Origin: Pararhodobacter zhoushanensis
GTDB taxonomy: Bacteria > Pseudomonadota > Alphaproteobacteria > Rhodobacterales > Rhodobacteraceae
Direction of reading: 5' to 3'
DNA: 64,000 nucleotides
NCBI RefSeq assembly: GCF_003990445.1
Contig: NZ_REEZ01000004.1
Location: forward strand, 186,001-250,000
Shown: in pieces, positions 34,694 to 42,692 of the stretch
Layout: each line of letters opens with the position of its first letter
Numbering within the stretch: position 1 is the first letter of the stretch
Position numbers and translations under genes: made by a program
Notes under the pieces: generated by a model
What the model was told of the DNA's origin: nothing
What the model saw: the letters and a program-made list of their open reading frames with translations, nothing else
The model's database searches: none

Positions 34694-35542
34694 GTGTACG
34701 AAAAGAAAGGGACCGTCACCCGCGAGGGGATCCGCATCCACGAGGCCGAAGATTTCGCCGGGATGCAGCGGGCCGGGCAGCTGGCCGCGAAGATCCTTGA
34801 CGACATTGCGCCGCATGTCGCGCCGGGCCAGACGACAGGAGAGCTGGATCGCCTGATCGAGGAATGGGTCAACGCCAATGGCGCGACCTCGGCGACGATC
34901 GGCTATCGCGGGTACAAGCACGCCAGCTGCATCAGCCTGAACCATGTCGTCTGCCACGGTATACCCGGCAGCCCGGTGCCCACCGGGCGCACCGAGAAGA
35001 AGCGGCTGGATGACGAGATCCGCGACGGCGATATTCTGAACATCGACGTGACGGTGATCGTGGATGGCTGGTTTGGTGACTCGTCGCGCATGTATATTGC
35101 GGGCAAGCCGAAGCCCTTTGCGATGCGGCTGATCGAGGTCACGCACGACTCGCTGATGAAGGGGATCGAGGCGGTCAAGCCCGGCAACACCTTTGGCGAT
35201 ATCGGCTATGCGATTCAAAGCTATGTCGAAGCGCAACGCATGTCGGTGGTCCGTGATTTTTGCGGGCACGGCTTGGGCCGCGTTTTCCACGCGCCGCCCA
35301 ATGTGTTGCATTACGGGCGTCCCGGGCGTGAGGCGGTGCTGGAAGAGGGGATGTTCTTTACCATCGAGCCCATGGTCAATCTGGGGCGGGCCGAGACCAA
35401 GGTTCTGGCTGACGATTGGACGGCGATCACCCGCGACAAATCCCTGTCCGCGCAGTTCGAGCATTCGGTGGGCGTTACTGCCACGGGTTGTGAAATATTT
35501 ACGCTTTCACCCGGCAACAAGTTTCATCCCACCTGGAGTTGA
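34694..35542 (+). CDS. map: Methionine aminopeptidase, type I
   Basis: A 282-residue dinuclear metallopeptidase that removes N-terminal Met from new proteins. All five ligands are present: Asp118, Asp129, His192, Glu225 and Glu256, plus the substrate His in KHASCISLN. The start is GTG 34694 behind AGAGGTC. It follows sfsA by 62 nt and ends at a strong hairpin. No N-terminal zinc-finger extension is present. Confidence 0.96.
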   Translation: MYEKKGTVTREGIRIHEAEDFAGMQRAGQLAAKILDDIAPHVAPGQTTGELDRLIEEWVNANGATSATIGYRGYKHASCISLNHVVCHGIPGSPVPTGRTEKKRLDDEIRDGDILNIDVTVIVDGWFGDSSRMYIAGKPKPFAMRLIEVTHDSLMKGIEAVKPGNTFGDIGYAIQSYVEAQRMSVVRDFCGHGLGRVFHAPPNVLHYGRPGREAVLEEGMFFTIEPMVNLGRAETKVLADDWTAITRDKSLSAQFEHSVGVTATGCEIFTLSPGNKFHPTWS

Positions 35543-35544
35543 AA

Positions 35545-35570
35545 AAACGGCGGCCCAACGGCCGCCGTTT
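35545..35570 (+). terminator. Intrinsic terminator after map
   Basis: AAACGGCGGCC-CAAC-GGCCGCCGTTT is a perfect 11-bp stem with a 4-nt loop, 2 nt beyond the map stop. The A-run before and T-run after form part of the stem, so it could work in both directions. Confidence 0.75.
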
Positions 35571-35637
35571 CTGCTTCTGGTCTAAAGACAGAATTCAAAC
35601 TATGTCTTATTACATCTTTTTCCAGATCTGACTTAAT

Positions 35638-35657
35638 AAAGCCGTAGGCTCGGCTTT
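35638..35657 (-). terminator. Intrinsic terminator after hns
   Basis: On the minus strand AAAGCCG-AGCCTA-CGGCTTT forms a 7-bp stem with a 6-nt loop followed by ATTAAG, 14 nt past the hns stop. Confidence 0.65.
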
Positions 35658-35671
35658 GTTGATCACGACTC

Positions 35672-35983
35672 TCAGATCGCCATGTCTTCCAGCGATTTAC
35701 CCTCAGCCAGCGCGGCTTCGATCCAGCGCGGGCGGCGGCCACGACCGGTCCAAGTCTGGCTATCGTCTGCCGGGTTGGCGTATTTCGGCACGGCAGCCTT
35801 GCGCGTACGTTTGGAAGTCAGTTCAGACAGATCCGACGGGGACAGGCCGCGTTCTTTGGCAAAAGCCTCAACTTCGGCCAGCGCCTTTTTCCGTTCGCGA
35901 TCTTTGAATTCGGTGATCGCCGCGTCGACGTCTTTCTGAAGTTGCTTGAGCTCCTTCAGCGACAGGCTTTCCAGATCGTTCAT
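35672..35983 (-). CDS. H-NS family histone-like protein (HvrA/StpA type)
   Basis: A 103-residue nucleoid protein. The N-terminal half (about 1-50) is a charged coiled coil for oligomerisation (LSLKELKQLQKDVDAAITEF), and the C-terminal half has the DNA-binding core QTWTGRGRRPRWI, the AT-hook-like loop plus aromatic of H-NS proteins. In Rhodobacteraceae such proteins silence AT-rich genes and tune photosynthesis operons. AGGACGACAC precedes the ATG. It has its own terminator and a long upstream non-coding region, so it is probably monocistronic and strongly regulated. Confidence 0.93.
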   Translation of the reverse strand: MNDLESLSLKELKQLQKDVDAAITEFKDRERKKALAEVEAFAKERGLSPSDLSELTSKRTRKAAVPKYANPADDSQTWTGRGRRPRWIEAALAEGKSLEDMAI

Positions 35984-36213
35984 GTGTCGTCCTGCTTTAT
36001 TAAGGTGATTCGCATCATTCTGGTTTGCACGTTCCTCTTTTTCTCGTCAAATGCAAAATGCAAACATCAGTTTTCCTTATTACGGTCACTGCGCCGGAAA
36101 GCGGGCAAAACAGACGGCTCTGATCCTTGTGCTTAATCCCTGATCACTGGGGTTGAGCATTCGTCAGATGTCGTACGAAAAGGTTAAGCCTGGGCGGTTT
36201 GGGGAGTGATTTA

Positions 36214-36227
36214 CAACGAATTCGTTG
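36214..36227. promoter_or_regulatory. Perfect 14-bp palindrome
   Basis: CAACGAATTCGTTG is self-complementary over its whole length and lies in the non-coding region about 230 bp upstream of hns. The form suits a dimeric regulator; no regulator is assigned. Confidence 0.35.
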
Positions 36228-36268
36228 AATGAGGCGCTGAAAACACGCTTGTTAGCGCGCAAACTCGC

Positions 36269-36288
36269 ACGGACAACGGCTTGTCCGT
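36269..36288. other. Hairpin ACGGACAA-CGGC-TTGTCCGT
   Basis: A perfect 8-bp stem with a 4-nt loop in the non-coding region upstream of hns. On the plus strand it is followed by TATAGCG, not a T-run. Could be part of a small RNA or a leader structure. Confidence 0.35.
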
Positions 36289-36403
36289 TATAGCGATATG
36301 CCGAATGCCTGGGGCGAGCAGGGAACTGCGAAAGGCGGTTTCATTTACGCTGGCGAGAAATTGCCGATCTCGTCTGAGCAGGTGCCGTAAATGTGAACAT
36401 AAC

Positions 36404-36423
36404 GAGCGCAGGCGCTTGCGCTC
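36404..36423. terminator. Candidate terminator hairpin downstream of the DUF188 gene
   Basis: GAGCGCA-GGCGCT-TGCGCTC forms a 7-bp stem. It lies 31 nt past the minus-strand DUF188 stop, where a terminator would be expected, but the short T-run (TTT) is on the plus strand side. Direction is uncertain. Confidence 0.4.
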
Positions 36424-36453
36424 TTTCGTACATTAGTGAAGCAACGGCTCGTT

Positions 36454-36900
36454 TTACTTGCGATTCACCAGCAGACGGTCAAGCGCCTGCGAAAAGCGTG
36501 AACGATCGCGCGGGCCGAAAACCTTGCCCGAGCCCTGGCGAAACGGATCCGCGGCCCGCAGATCGGCGGCAAGGTCGCGCATGGCCAGAATCTGACCGAT
36601 ATTGACCGGCGTCAGCTCACTGCCATCGTGCTTGAGCACGGCGGCCCCGGCCTCGAGACAGCGGGCCGCCAAAGGGATATCGCCCGTCACCGCCACATCG
36701 CCGGGCACGCAGGCGGCGGCGATCCATTTGTCAGCCTCGTCCGCGCCCTGATCGACATAGACCATCCGCACCAGCGGGTGATTGACCGGACGGATGCCGC
36801 CATTCGACACAAAGACAACGTTGGCGCCGTGGCGCAGCGCGACTTTCAGGGCCTCTTCCCGCACCGGGCAGGCGTCGGCGTCGATATAGAGCGTGGGCAT
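36454..36900 (-). CDS. YaiI/YqxD family (DUF188) protein
   Basis: A 148-residue PIN-like protein of unknown function. The N-terminus [19 protein letters not shown], the VSNG and [10 protein letters not shown] acidic motifs and the late [14 protein letters not shown] are the family landmarks; acidic residues are placed as in PIN-domain nucleases. ATG 36900 follows AAAGGT and is preferred over a GTG two codons upstream. It is 66 nt downstream of the SH3-like gene on the same strand. Confidence 0.9.
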   Translation of the reverse strand: MPTLYIDADACPVREEALKVALRHGANVVFVSNGGIRPVNHPLVRMVYVDQGADEADKWIAAACVPGDVAVTGDIPLAARCLEAGAAVLKHDGSELTPVNIGQILAMRDLAADLRAADPFRQGSGKVFGPRDRSRFSQALDRLLVNRK

Positions 36901-36966
36901 GGGCACCTTTGGCTTGATCGGGGGTATGTGGCCCGGCTGGACAGCAAGTGCAAGCCGGGCCCGGGG

Positions 36967-37578
36967 TCAATGCGCCAGCGTGCAGCAACCCGACAGCGCC
37001 GAGGTCTGGCCGCGGAAATAGACCTGTGTCTCAAGCCCGTAAAGATAGTCGCTCATCCCGTCGGAGCACACGCCATTGCGGATCACCGCCATGCCGGTAC
37101 GTCCGCCGGTAAAGGGCACGGCCAGTGTCGGTGGTGCGAAGGTGGTGGGCAGGGCCGGTGCATCCGTGGTCAGCGTGGTGTTGGTGCCATCCGCCAGACT
37201 TTGATACGCGCCGCCATTTGTCGGCAGATACAGATGCAGCGTCCAGAACGGCTCGGTCCCCGAGCAGGTCAACGATTGCTGGCCGTCACGCCAGCTGTCT
37301 GAGCGCTCGGCGGTGAGATAGCGCATCGAGGTCCAGCCAACGGCCTCATTGGTGCGCACCAGACCCCAGTTTCGGTCTTCGGACAGGCCGATCACCTCGA
37401 TCCCGACCTGCGTGCGGGTGAACTGGCCGACGATATTGGACCGGGCGCTGGCCTCGGCGCGGATGTTGAGAACATCGCCGGCCGAGACATTGGTGACACG
37501 AAACAGCGCGGGGAAATCCTGCGCCATGGCCGCGTGCGAGAGGAAAACAGCGATAAATAGTGAAATGAAACGGATCAT
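36967..37578 (-). CDS. Secreted SH3-like/COG3650-type protein
   Basis: A 203-residue exported protein: signal peptide 1-19 (cleavage after AMAQ), a bacterial SH3-like domain about 25-90 (VLNIRAEASARSNIVGQF, WGLVRTNEAVGWTSMRYL), then a domain with CSGTEPFWTLHL and four cysteines, like the COG3650 group of uncharacterised envelope proteins. Probably periplasmic and disulfide-bonded. Function unknown. Confidence 0.75.
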   Translation of the reverse strand: MIRFISLFIAVFLSHAAMAQDFPALFRVTNVSAGDVLNIRAEASARSNIVGQFTRTQVGIEVIGLSEDRNWGLVRTNEAVGWTSMRYLTAERSDSWRDGQQSLTCSGTEPFWTLHLYLPTNGGAYQSLADGTNTTLTTDAPALPTTFAPPTLAVPFTGGRTGMAVIRNGVCSDGMSDYLYGLETQVYFRGQTSALSGCCTLAH

Positions 37579-37671
37579 GAAAAGCCTCCTTGTCGCCCAA
37601 GGATAGCAAATATTCCAGCGGTGTGCTGAGTTTGCGTGCGGCGCGCCTTCACAGTCGCGCCAACGACCCGT

Positions 37672-38493
37672 TCAATGCTTGGCGCTCCAACTGATCGACG
37701 CGCGGCGGCGGGTGTAAAACTCGCCCATCAGCCCGATCAGCAAGGCGGCAAAGGTGATCGCCACCGGATAGACCACATTCGTGTAATGCGGGTTATAGTT
37801 CAGGAACGCGAAGCCGCGCGCCTGATCAATCGTGTGGAACAGCGGGTTCCAGGTGAAATAGGGCAGCATGAAACCGGGCAGCGAATTGGCGACGAACATC
37901 TTGCCCGAGGCGAACATGTTCACCCGCGAATAGACCTGTGACAGCAGGCCGATGGTTTTGGGCGACCATGGTTTCGCTGCCAGAAAGATCATGCCGATCG
38001 CCACGCCTGAGAACCAGCTGAGCAACATCATCAGCAGCGTGCCCAGCACATCATAGATCACCAGCGGCTGCCACGCGGCGTGGTAGAGAAACAGCACCAC
38101 GGTCATCGACAGGATCTGCACATAAAGCTCACCCAGCGCGGCGGCGCCAATCGACACGATGGTATTCATCGGCGCGTGTTTCATCATCGCCGAGGTTGGC
38201 CCCTCAGATCCGACAACCGCGCCCATCGCCTTGACGTGACACATGAACAGGAACACGCCGGTCATCAGGTACAGCAGGAAATCGCCCCGGATGCCCGCGC
38301 TGGTTCGCCCCATGAAAAAGAACATGAGGTAAAAGACACCGACCAGCATCAGCGTCTGCACGATGTTCAGCAACAGGCCCATCAGCGCGTTGCCATGCGC
38401 GTTGCGCACCGACCGGACCGCCGAGTGATAAATCAGCTCAAGAATGGTGAAGGCCGAAGCCAGTCCCGAGTCCTGACTGCGATTACTGAGCAT
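37672..38493 (-). CDS. ABC-2 type polysaccharide export permease (Wzm/KpsM-like), no ATPase nearby
   Basis: A 273-residue protein with six hydrophobic segments and the ABC-2 permease layout, including the amphipathic N-terminal helix before TM1 and a NPLFHTIDQARG segment near the end like KpsM/Wzm exporters. The ATG at 38493 has AAGGA 9 nt upstream; an in-frame start 57 nt further upstream lacks one. No KpsT/Wzt ATPase, KpsE or KpsD partner occurs in the window, so the ATPase must come from elsewhere. Divergent from cysQ across about 110 bp. Confidence 0.83.
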   Translation of the reverse strand: MLSNRSQDSGLASAFTILELIYHSAVRSVRNAHGNALMGLLLNIVQTLMLVGVFYLMFFFMGRTSAGIRGDFLLYLMTGVFLFMCHVKAMGAVVGSEGPTSAMMKHAPMNTIVSIGAAALGELYVQILSMTVVLFLYHAAWQPLVIYDVLGTLLMMLLSWFSGVAIGMIFLAAKPWSPKTIGLLSQVYSRVNMFASGKMFVANSLPGFMLPYFTWNPLFHTIDQARGFAFLNYNPHYTNVVYPVAITFAALLIGLMGEFYTRRRASISWSAKH

Positions 38494-38604
38494 CGGCGCG
38501 ATTCCTTGCCGGTTTAAGGGTGGGTAAGCTTGCACCCCAGGCTGTGGCAAGGATAAGGCGAAAGGCGAACCCGATCAACTCGGCCCCCCAGAAAGAGCGA
38601 TTTC

Positions 38605-39402
38605 ATGTCCGCAGATTTGCATCAACAGATTGAGACCATTTTTCGCGCCATCGCGCTCAAGGCTGGGGACGTCATCATGGAGGTCTATGCCCGCCCCGAC
38701 TTCGAGGCGCGTGCCAAGTCTGACAACTCGCCGGTGACCGAAGCCGACGAAGCCGCCGATGTGCTGATTCGTGCCGAGCTGGCCAAGGCATTTCCGGGTG
38801 TGCCGGTGGTGACAGAAGAGCTGTCTGAATCGCACGCCATTCAGGCGGACCGCTTTATCATCGTCGATCCGCTGGATGGGACCAAGGAATTCGTCCAGCG
38901 TCGCGGTGATTTCACCGTCAACATCGCGCTGGTGGAAAACGGCGTGCCGGTGCGCGGCGTGGTCTATGCACCGGCCAAAGACCGGCTGTTCTATACGCGC
39001 GCCGATGGCTCAAGCGTGGAAGAGGCCGCGCCCTTTGGTGAAACACCCGGCGTCGTGACCCCGATTCAGGTGTCAAAGCCCGACAATGACGCGCTTTTGG
39101 TCGTGGCGTCGAAATCGCACCGCGATGCGGCAACCGACGACTACATTAACCGCTATACCGTCAAGGACGCCAAAAGCGCGGGATCGTCGCTGAAATTCTG
39201 TCTGGTCGCCACGGGAGAGGCGGACTTCTATCCGCGTCTGGGCCGCACGATGGAATGGGACACGGCAGCAGGGCATGCTGTCGTGTTGGGCGCAGGCGGT
39301 ATCGTGCTGCGCTTCGATGACCATTCGCCCCTGACCTATGGCAAAGCGGGCTATGAGAACCCGTTCTTTCTGGTCCTCTCGCCCGGGGTGATTCTGCGCT
39401 GA
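38605..39402 (+). CDS. cysQ: 3'(2'),5'-bisphosphate nucleotidase
   Basis: A 265-residue lithium-sensitive, magnesium-dependent phosphatase of the inositol-monophosphatase superfamily that turns 3'-phosphoadenosine 5'-phosphate (PAP) into AMP. Metal-binding motifs: TEE (70-72), DPLDGTKEF (88-96) and the C-terminal EWDTAAGHAV. PAP is the by-product of PAPS-dependent sulfate transfer, which links this gene to the sulfotransferase 5 kb downstream and to sulfate assimilation in general. Confidence 0.92.
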   Translation: MSADLHQQIETIFRAIALKAGDVIMEVYARPDFEARAKSDNSPVTEADEAADVLIRAELAKAFPGVPVVTEELSESHAIQADRFIIVDPLDGTKEFVQRRGDFTVNIALVENGVPVRGVVYAPAKDRLFYTRADGSSVEEAAPFGETPGVVTPIQVSKPDNDALLVVASKSHRDAATDDYINRYTVKDAKSAGSSLKFCLVATGEADFYPRLGRTMEWDTAAGHAVVLGAGGIVLRFDDHSPLTYGKAGYENPFFLVLSPGVILR

Positions 39403-39407
39403 GGTGT

Positions 39408-39454
39408 CGATTCCCGGCTGATCCACGCTGCAAAGCGGCATTGGCCGGGAATCG
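39408..39454 (+). terminator. Long-loop hairpin after cysQ
   Basis: CGATTCCCGGC pairs perfectly with GCCGGGAATCG (11 bp) around a 25-nt loop and is followed by TCCTTAATTC, starting 6 nt past the cysQ stop. Probably a terminator separating cysQ from galU. Confidence 0.55.
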
Positions 39455-39569
39455 TCCTTAATTCACCAATAATTCCACAATTTCGGGCCACAAACGCGCC
39501 CAGTTTCACCGGCATCAAGTGTCTGTGGGCGGCAGAAGCACCGCCAAGGACAGCAAGGTGGAACCTCAG

Positions 39570-40463
39570 ATGCGCAACAAAGTTACCAAAGCCGTTTTCC
39601 CCGTAGCCGGCATGGGCACCCGTTTCCTGCCCGCGACCAAGGCCGTTCCGAAAGAGATCATGACGCTGGTTGACCGGCCGCTGATCCAATACGCGATCGA
39701 CGAGGCACGCGAAGCCGGGATTACCGAATTCATCTTTGTGACTTCGCGCGGCAAAGGCGCACTTGAGGACTACTTTGACCGTGCCCCCGAGCTGGAAGCC
39801 TCGCTGCGCGCCAAGGGCAAGACCGACCTTCTGGAAATCCTGAACGCTACCAACATGGACAGCGGCGCGCTGGCCTATGTCCGCCAGAACCAGGCGCTGG
39901 GTCTGGGGCACGCCGTCTGGTGCGCCCGTCATCTGATCGGCGACGAGCCTTTCGCCGTGCTGCTGCCTGATGACGTGATCGCCGCCGAGAAGCCCTGCCT
40001 CAAGCAGATGGTCGAGGCTTATGCCGAAACCGGCGGCAACATGGTTGCGGCGATGGAAGTGCCGGCTGAAAAGGCCAGCTCGTATGGCGTGCTCGATGTG
40101 CCCGCCTCGATCAGCCCGGTTCTGCCGGTCAAGGGCATGGTCGAAAAGCCCGCACCGGGTACCGCGCCGTCCAATCTGGCCGTCATCGGCCGCTATATCC
40201 TGTCGCCCGATGTGCTGAAAACGCTCGACGACAAGCAGACGGGTGCCGGGGGTGAGATCCAGCTGACCGACGCGATCGCAAAGCAGATCGAAGCCCACAA
40301 CAACGTCTATGGCTACCGTTTCCAGGGTCAACGCTATGACTGCGGCTCGAAAGCCGGGTTCCTGCAGGCAACCATCGCTTTCGGTCTGGCCCGTGCTGAT
40401 CTGCGCGACGAGCTGGAAGACTATATCTACGACATGATGGCGATGCGTCAGGCTGCTGAATAA
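39570..40463 (+). CDS. galU: UTP-glucose-1-phosphate uridylyltransferase
   Basis: A 297-residue nucleotidyltransferase making UDP-glucose. The nucleotide-binding loop is AVFPVAGMGTRFLPATKA (8-25) followed by the catalytic KEIMTLVDRPL; LPDDV is the metal-binding Asp region and GLGHAVWCA, GGEIQLTDA and GYRFQGQRYDCGSK are family blocks. ATG 39570 has AAGGTGG upstream. It precedes the glycosyltransferase run, to which it may supply UDP-glucose. Confidence 0.95.
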   Translation: MRNKVTKAVFPVAGMGTRFLPATKAVPKEIMTLVDRPLIQYAIDEAREAGITEFIFVTSRGKGALEDYFDRAPELEASLRAKGKTDLLEILNATNMDSGALAYVRQNQALGLGHAVWCARHLIGDEPFAVLLPDDVIAAEKPCLKQMVEAYAETGGNMVAAMEVPAEKASSYGVLDVPASISPVLPVKGMVEKPAPGTAPSNLAVIGRYILSPDVLKTLDDKQTGAGGEIQLTDAIAKQIEAHNNVYGYRFQGQRYDCGSKAGFLQATIAFGLARADLRDELEDYIYDMMAMRQAAE

Positions 40464-40490
40464 GCGACTGCGCTGCCTTTGAGATCGCAC

Positions 40491-40513
40491 AGAGGGGGCT
40501 TGCTGCCCCCTCT
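40491..40513 (+). terminator. Hairpin after galU (part of repeat copy D)
   Basis: AGAGGGGGC-TTGCT-GCCCCCTCT is a perfect 9-bp stem with a 5-nt loop, 27 nt past the galU stop, followed by TCGCATT. Likely the galU terminator, and also the distal end of the intergenic repeat. Confidence 0.6.
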
Positions 40514-40556
40514 TCGCATTCGCGAATTCACCCCCGCGCGTATTTAAGGCAAGATG
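40491..40556 (-). repeat. Intergenic repeat, copy D, overlapping a gene start
   Basis: On the minus strand it reads CATCTTGCC, TTAAATACGCGCGGGGGTG, AATTCGC, a small TTCGC-GAAT-GCGAA hairpin, GAGGGGG and the G/C stem. On the plus strand its right end, TATTTAAGGCAAGATG, contains the ribosome-binding site and ATG of the following glycosyltransferase. Confidence 0.7.
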
Positions 40557-41597
40557 AAGCGCAACAGGGGTGTGATGGGCAAGGTTCTCGATCTTTGGAC
40601 GGCGTATCAATGGCGGCGGCGCAGGCAGCTGCGGCTGGCGCGTGCGCTGCGCAAACGGCGCGAGCTGAGCGCGCTGGTGGACCGCACGGACGCGATCAGG
40701 CCGGGGGATGTCCTGGCCTTTACCACGCTGCGGAACGAGGCCGAGAGGCTGCCCTATTTCCTGAGCCACTACCGCGCCTTGGGTGTGCGGCATTTTCTGG
40801 TGGTGGATAATGACAGCGACGACGGCAGCCGCGCGCTGCTGGGCGAGCAGCCGGATGTGTCGCTGTGGCACACCAAGGCGAGCTATCGCGACTCGCGTTT
40901 CGGGGTGGACTGGCTGCAGGGGCTGTTGATGCGCCATGGCGACGGGCATTGGTGCCTGACCGTCGATGCCGATGAATTGCTGGTCTATCCGCATCATGAC
41001 ACCCGCCCGCTGCCCGCGTTAACCACGTTTCTGGAGGGCGAGGGCGAGCAGGCCTTTGGCGCGCTGATGCTGGATCTGTATCCCAAGGGCCCGCTGGACA
41101 GCGTCCGCTACCGGGCAGGCCAAGACCCGGTCGAGGTTCTGGGCTGGTATGACAGCGCCAATTACACCATCGCGCGCAAGCCTGAACTGGGGGCGCTGTG
41201 GATACAGGGCGGGCCGCGCGGGCGGATGTTCTTTGCCGAGACGCCTGAGAGGGGGCCGACCTTGACCAAGGTGCCGCTGGTCAAATGGAACTGGCGCTAT
41301 GTGTATCTGAACTCAACCCACACGCTGCTGCCGCGCCCGCTGAACCGTATCTACGACACCGGCGGCGGCGAGAAATTGTCGGGTGTTTTGCTGCACACAA
41401 AATTCCTGCCCGGCATTGGCGCGAAATCGGCTGAGGAAAAGACCCGCCGCCAGCATTTCGGCGAACCGGGCGCGTTTGACAGCTACTACGACGCGCTGAT
41501 CACCGCGCCGGATCTGTGGACCCCGGCGGCGTCGCGCTATCGCGGCTGGCGACAGCTCGAGGCCGAGGGGCTGATGTCGCGCGGCGGGTGGGGGTGA
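40554..41597 (+). CDS. Glycosyltransferase family 2-like (PF13704 type), tandem paralogue 1
   Basis: A 347-residue enzyme. After a basic N-terminus (RRRRQLRLARALRKRRE), the GT-A core shows TTLRNEAERLPYFLSHY, VVDNDSDDGS, the DXD-type VDADELL and YPKGPLD, as in the Glyco_tranf_2_4 family. The start at ATG 40554 uses an AAGG that lies inside the intergenic repeat. The next gene is a clear paralogue. Likely a nucleotide-sugar transferase for a surface glycan. Confidence 0.85.
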   Translation: MKRNRGVMGKVLDLWTAYQWRRRRQLRLARALRKRRELSALVDRTDAIRPGDVLAFTTLRNEAERLPYFLSHYRALGVRHFLVVDNDSDDGSRALLGEQPDVSLWHTKASYRDSRFGVDWLQGLLMRHGDGHWCLTVDADELLVYPHHDTRPLPALTTFLEGEGEQAFGALMLDLYPKGPLDSVRYRAGQDPVEVLGWYDSANYTIARKPELGALWIQGGPRGRMFFAETPERGPTLTKVPLVKWNWRYVYLNSTHTLLPRPLNRIYDTGGGEKLSGVLLHTKFLPGIGAKSAEEKTRRQHFGEPGAFDSYYDALITAPDLWTPAASRYRGWRQLEAEGLMSRGGWG

Positions 41598-41681
41598 CGC
41601 CCGTATGACAAGTTTTCGGTTTGATCCTGATTCGGTCCGGGGTATTCCCATGAAGACAGGCAGTGTTGGGTGGGTAGTTGC

Positions 41682-42692
41682 GTGGGTTTTCTGACGTCAT
41701 ATCGCCTGCGGCTGATGCGCAAGCGCTGGCAGCTGCGCGCCCGGCTGAAGAAGCGCGAGCTGGCACCGCTCGCTGACCGCACCCACCAATTGCGCAAGAC
41801 CAGCATTCTGCTGTTCGCCACCCTGCGCAATGAAAAGCCCCGGCTGGCCTATTTCCTGAAGTATTACCGTGAGCTGGGCGTCGAGCATTTTCTGATCGTG
41901 GATAATGGCTCGGATGATGGCTCGGCTGAGTATCTGAGTGCGCAGCCCGATGTCTCGGTCTGGCGCACGACGGCCAGCTACAAAGCCTCGCGCTTTGGCA
42001 TGGACTGGATGAATGCCCTGCTGCGCCGGTATGCGCACGGGCGCTGGGCGCTGGTGGTCGATGTGGACGAGTTCTTCCTCTATCCGTTCTGCGATACCCG
42101 CCCCTTGCGCGCGCTGACCGACTGGCTGGACGACGCCGGACTGCGCAGCTTTGGCACGCTGCTGCTGGACGTCTATCCCAAGGGCCCGGTCAACGAGCAA
42201 CCCTGCCTTGAAGGGCAGAACCCGCTGGAGATCGCCAGCTGGTTCGACAATGCCAATTACGCGATCACCCGCAACCACCAGTACCGCAACCTATGGATAC
42301 AGGGCGGACCGCGTGCGCGCGGGTTCTTTGCCGACAAGCCCAAGGCCGCACCCGCGCTCAACAAGATCCCGCTGGTCAAGTGGGACCGCAGTTATGCCTA
42401 TGTCAGTTCGACCCATATGCTGCTGCCGCGCGGGCTGAACCTGACCTATGACACGCTGGGCGGCGAAAAGGCGTCGGGCTGTTTGCTGCACGCCAAATTT
42501 CTGGCGACGCTTACCAGCAAGGCGCGCGAAGAAATGGCGCGGGGTGAGCATTATGCCGACGGTCGCGAATACAAGGCCTATGCCGAGGTTCTTGAGGACG
42601 GCACCGATCTGTGGACCAAATGGTCCGAGCGCTTCATCAACTGGCGGCAGCTGGAGATCATGGGTCTGATGTCCAAGGGGAACTGGGCATGA
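41682..42692 (+). CDS. Glycosyltransferase family 2-like (PF13704 type), tandem paralogue 2
   Basis: About 336 residues, aligned along its whole length with the preceding gene: ATLRNEKPRLAYFLKYY, VDNGSDDGS, VDVDEFFLYPF and YPKGPVN occupy equivalent places. No good ribosome-binding site is visible; GTG 41682 (MGFLTSYRL) is chosen because it matches the paralogue's N-terminus, with GTG 41670 as alternative. Its stop overlaps the next gene's start as ATGA. Confidence 0.82.
   Translation: MGFLTSYRLRLMRKRWQLRARLKKRELAPLADRTHQLRKTSILLFATLRNEKPRLAYFLKYYRELGVEHFLIVDNGSDDGSAEYLSAQPDVSVWRTTASYKASRFGMDWMNALLRRYAHGRWALVVDVDEFFLYPFCDTRPLRALTDWLDDAGLRSFGTLLLDVYPKGPVNEQPCLEGQNPLEIASWFDNANYAITRNHQYRNLWIQGGPRARGFFADKPKAAPALNKIPLVKWDRSYAYVSSTHMLLPRGLNLTYDTLGGEKASGCLLHAKFLATLTSKAREEMARGEHYADGREYKAYAEVLEDGTDLWTKWSERFINWRQLEIMGLMSKGNWA

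Larger units (their letters stand above)
35984..36453. other. 470-bp non-coding region upstream of hns
   Basis: No credible reading frame was found on either strand. The stretch is visibly richer in A and T than its neighbours. It holds an inverted repeat GTTTGCA/TGCAAAC near hns (about 36023-36064), a perfect palindrome at 36214 and hairpins at 36269 and 36404. It may be an hns control region or hide a small RNA; no sequence-level match to a known RNA was recognised. Confidence 0.5.

Noticed and set aside
36393-36605. Short plus-strand frame entering the DUF188 gene
   Set aside because: No ribosome-binding site, no family features, and it runs antisense into a conserved gene.
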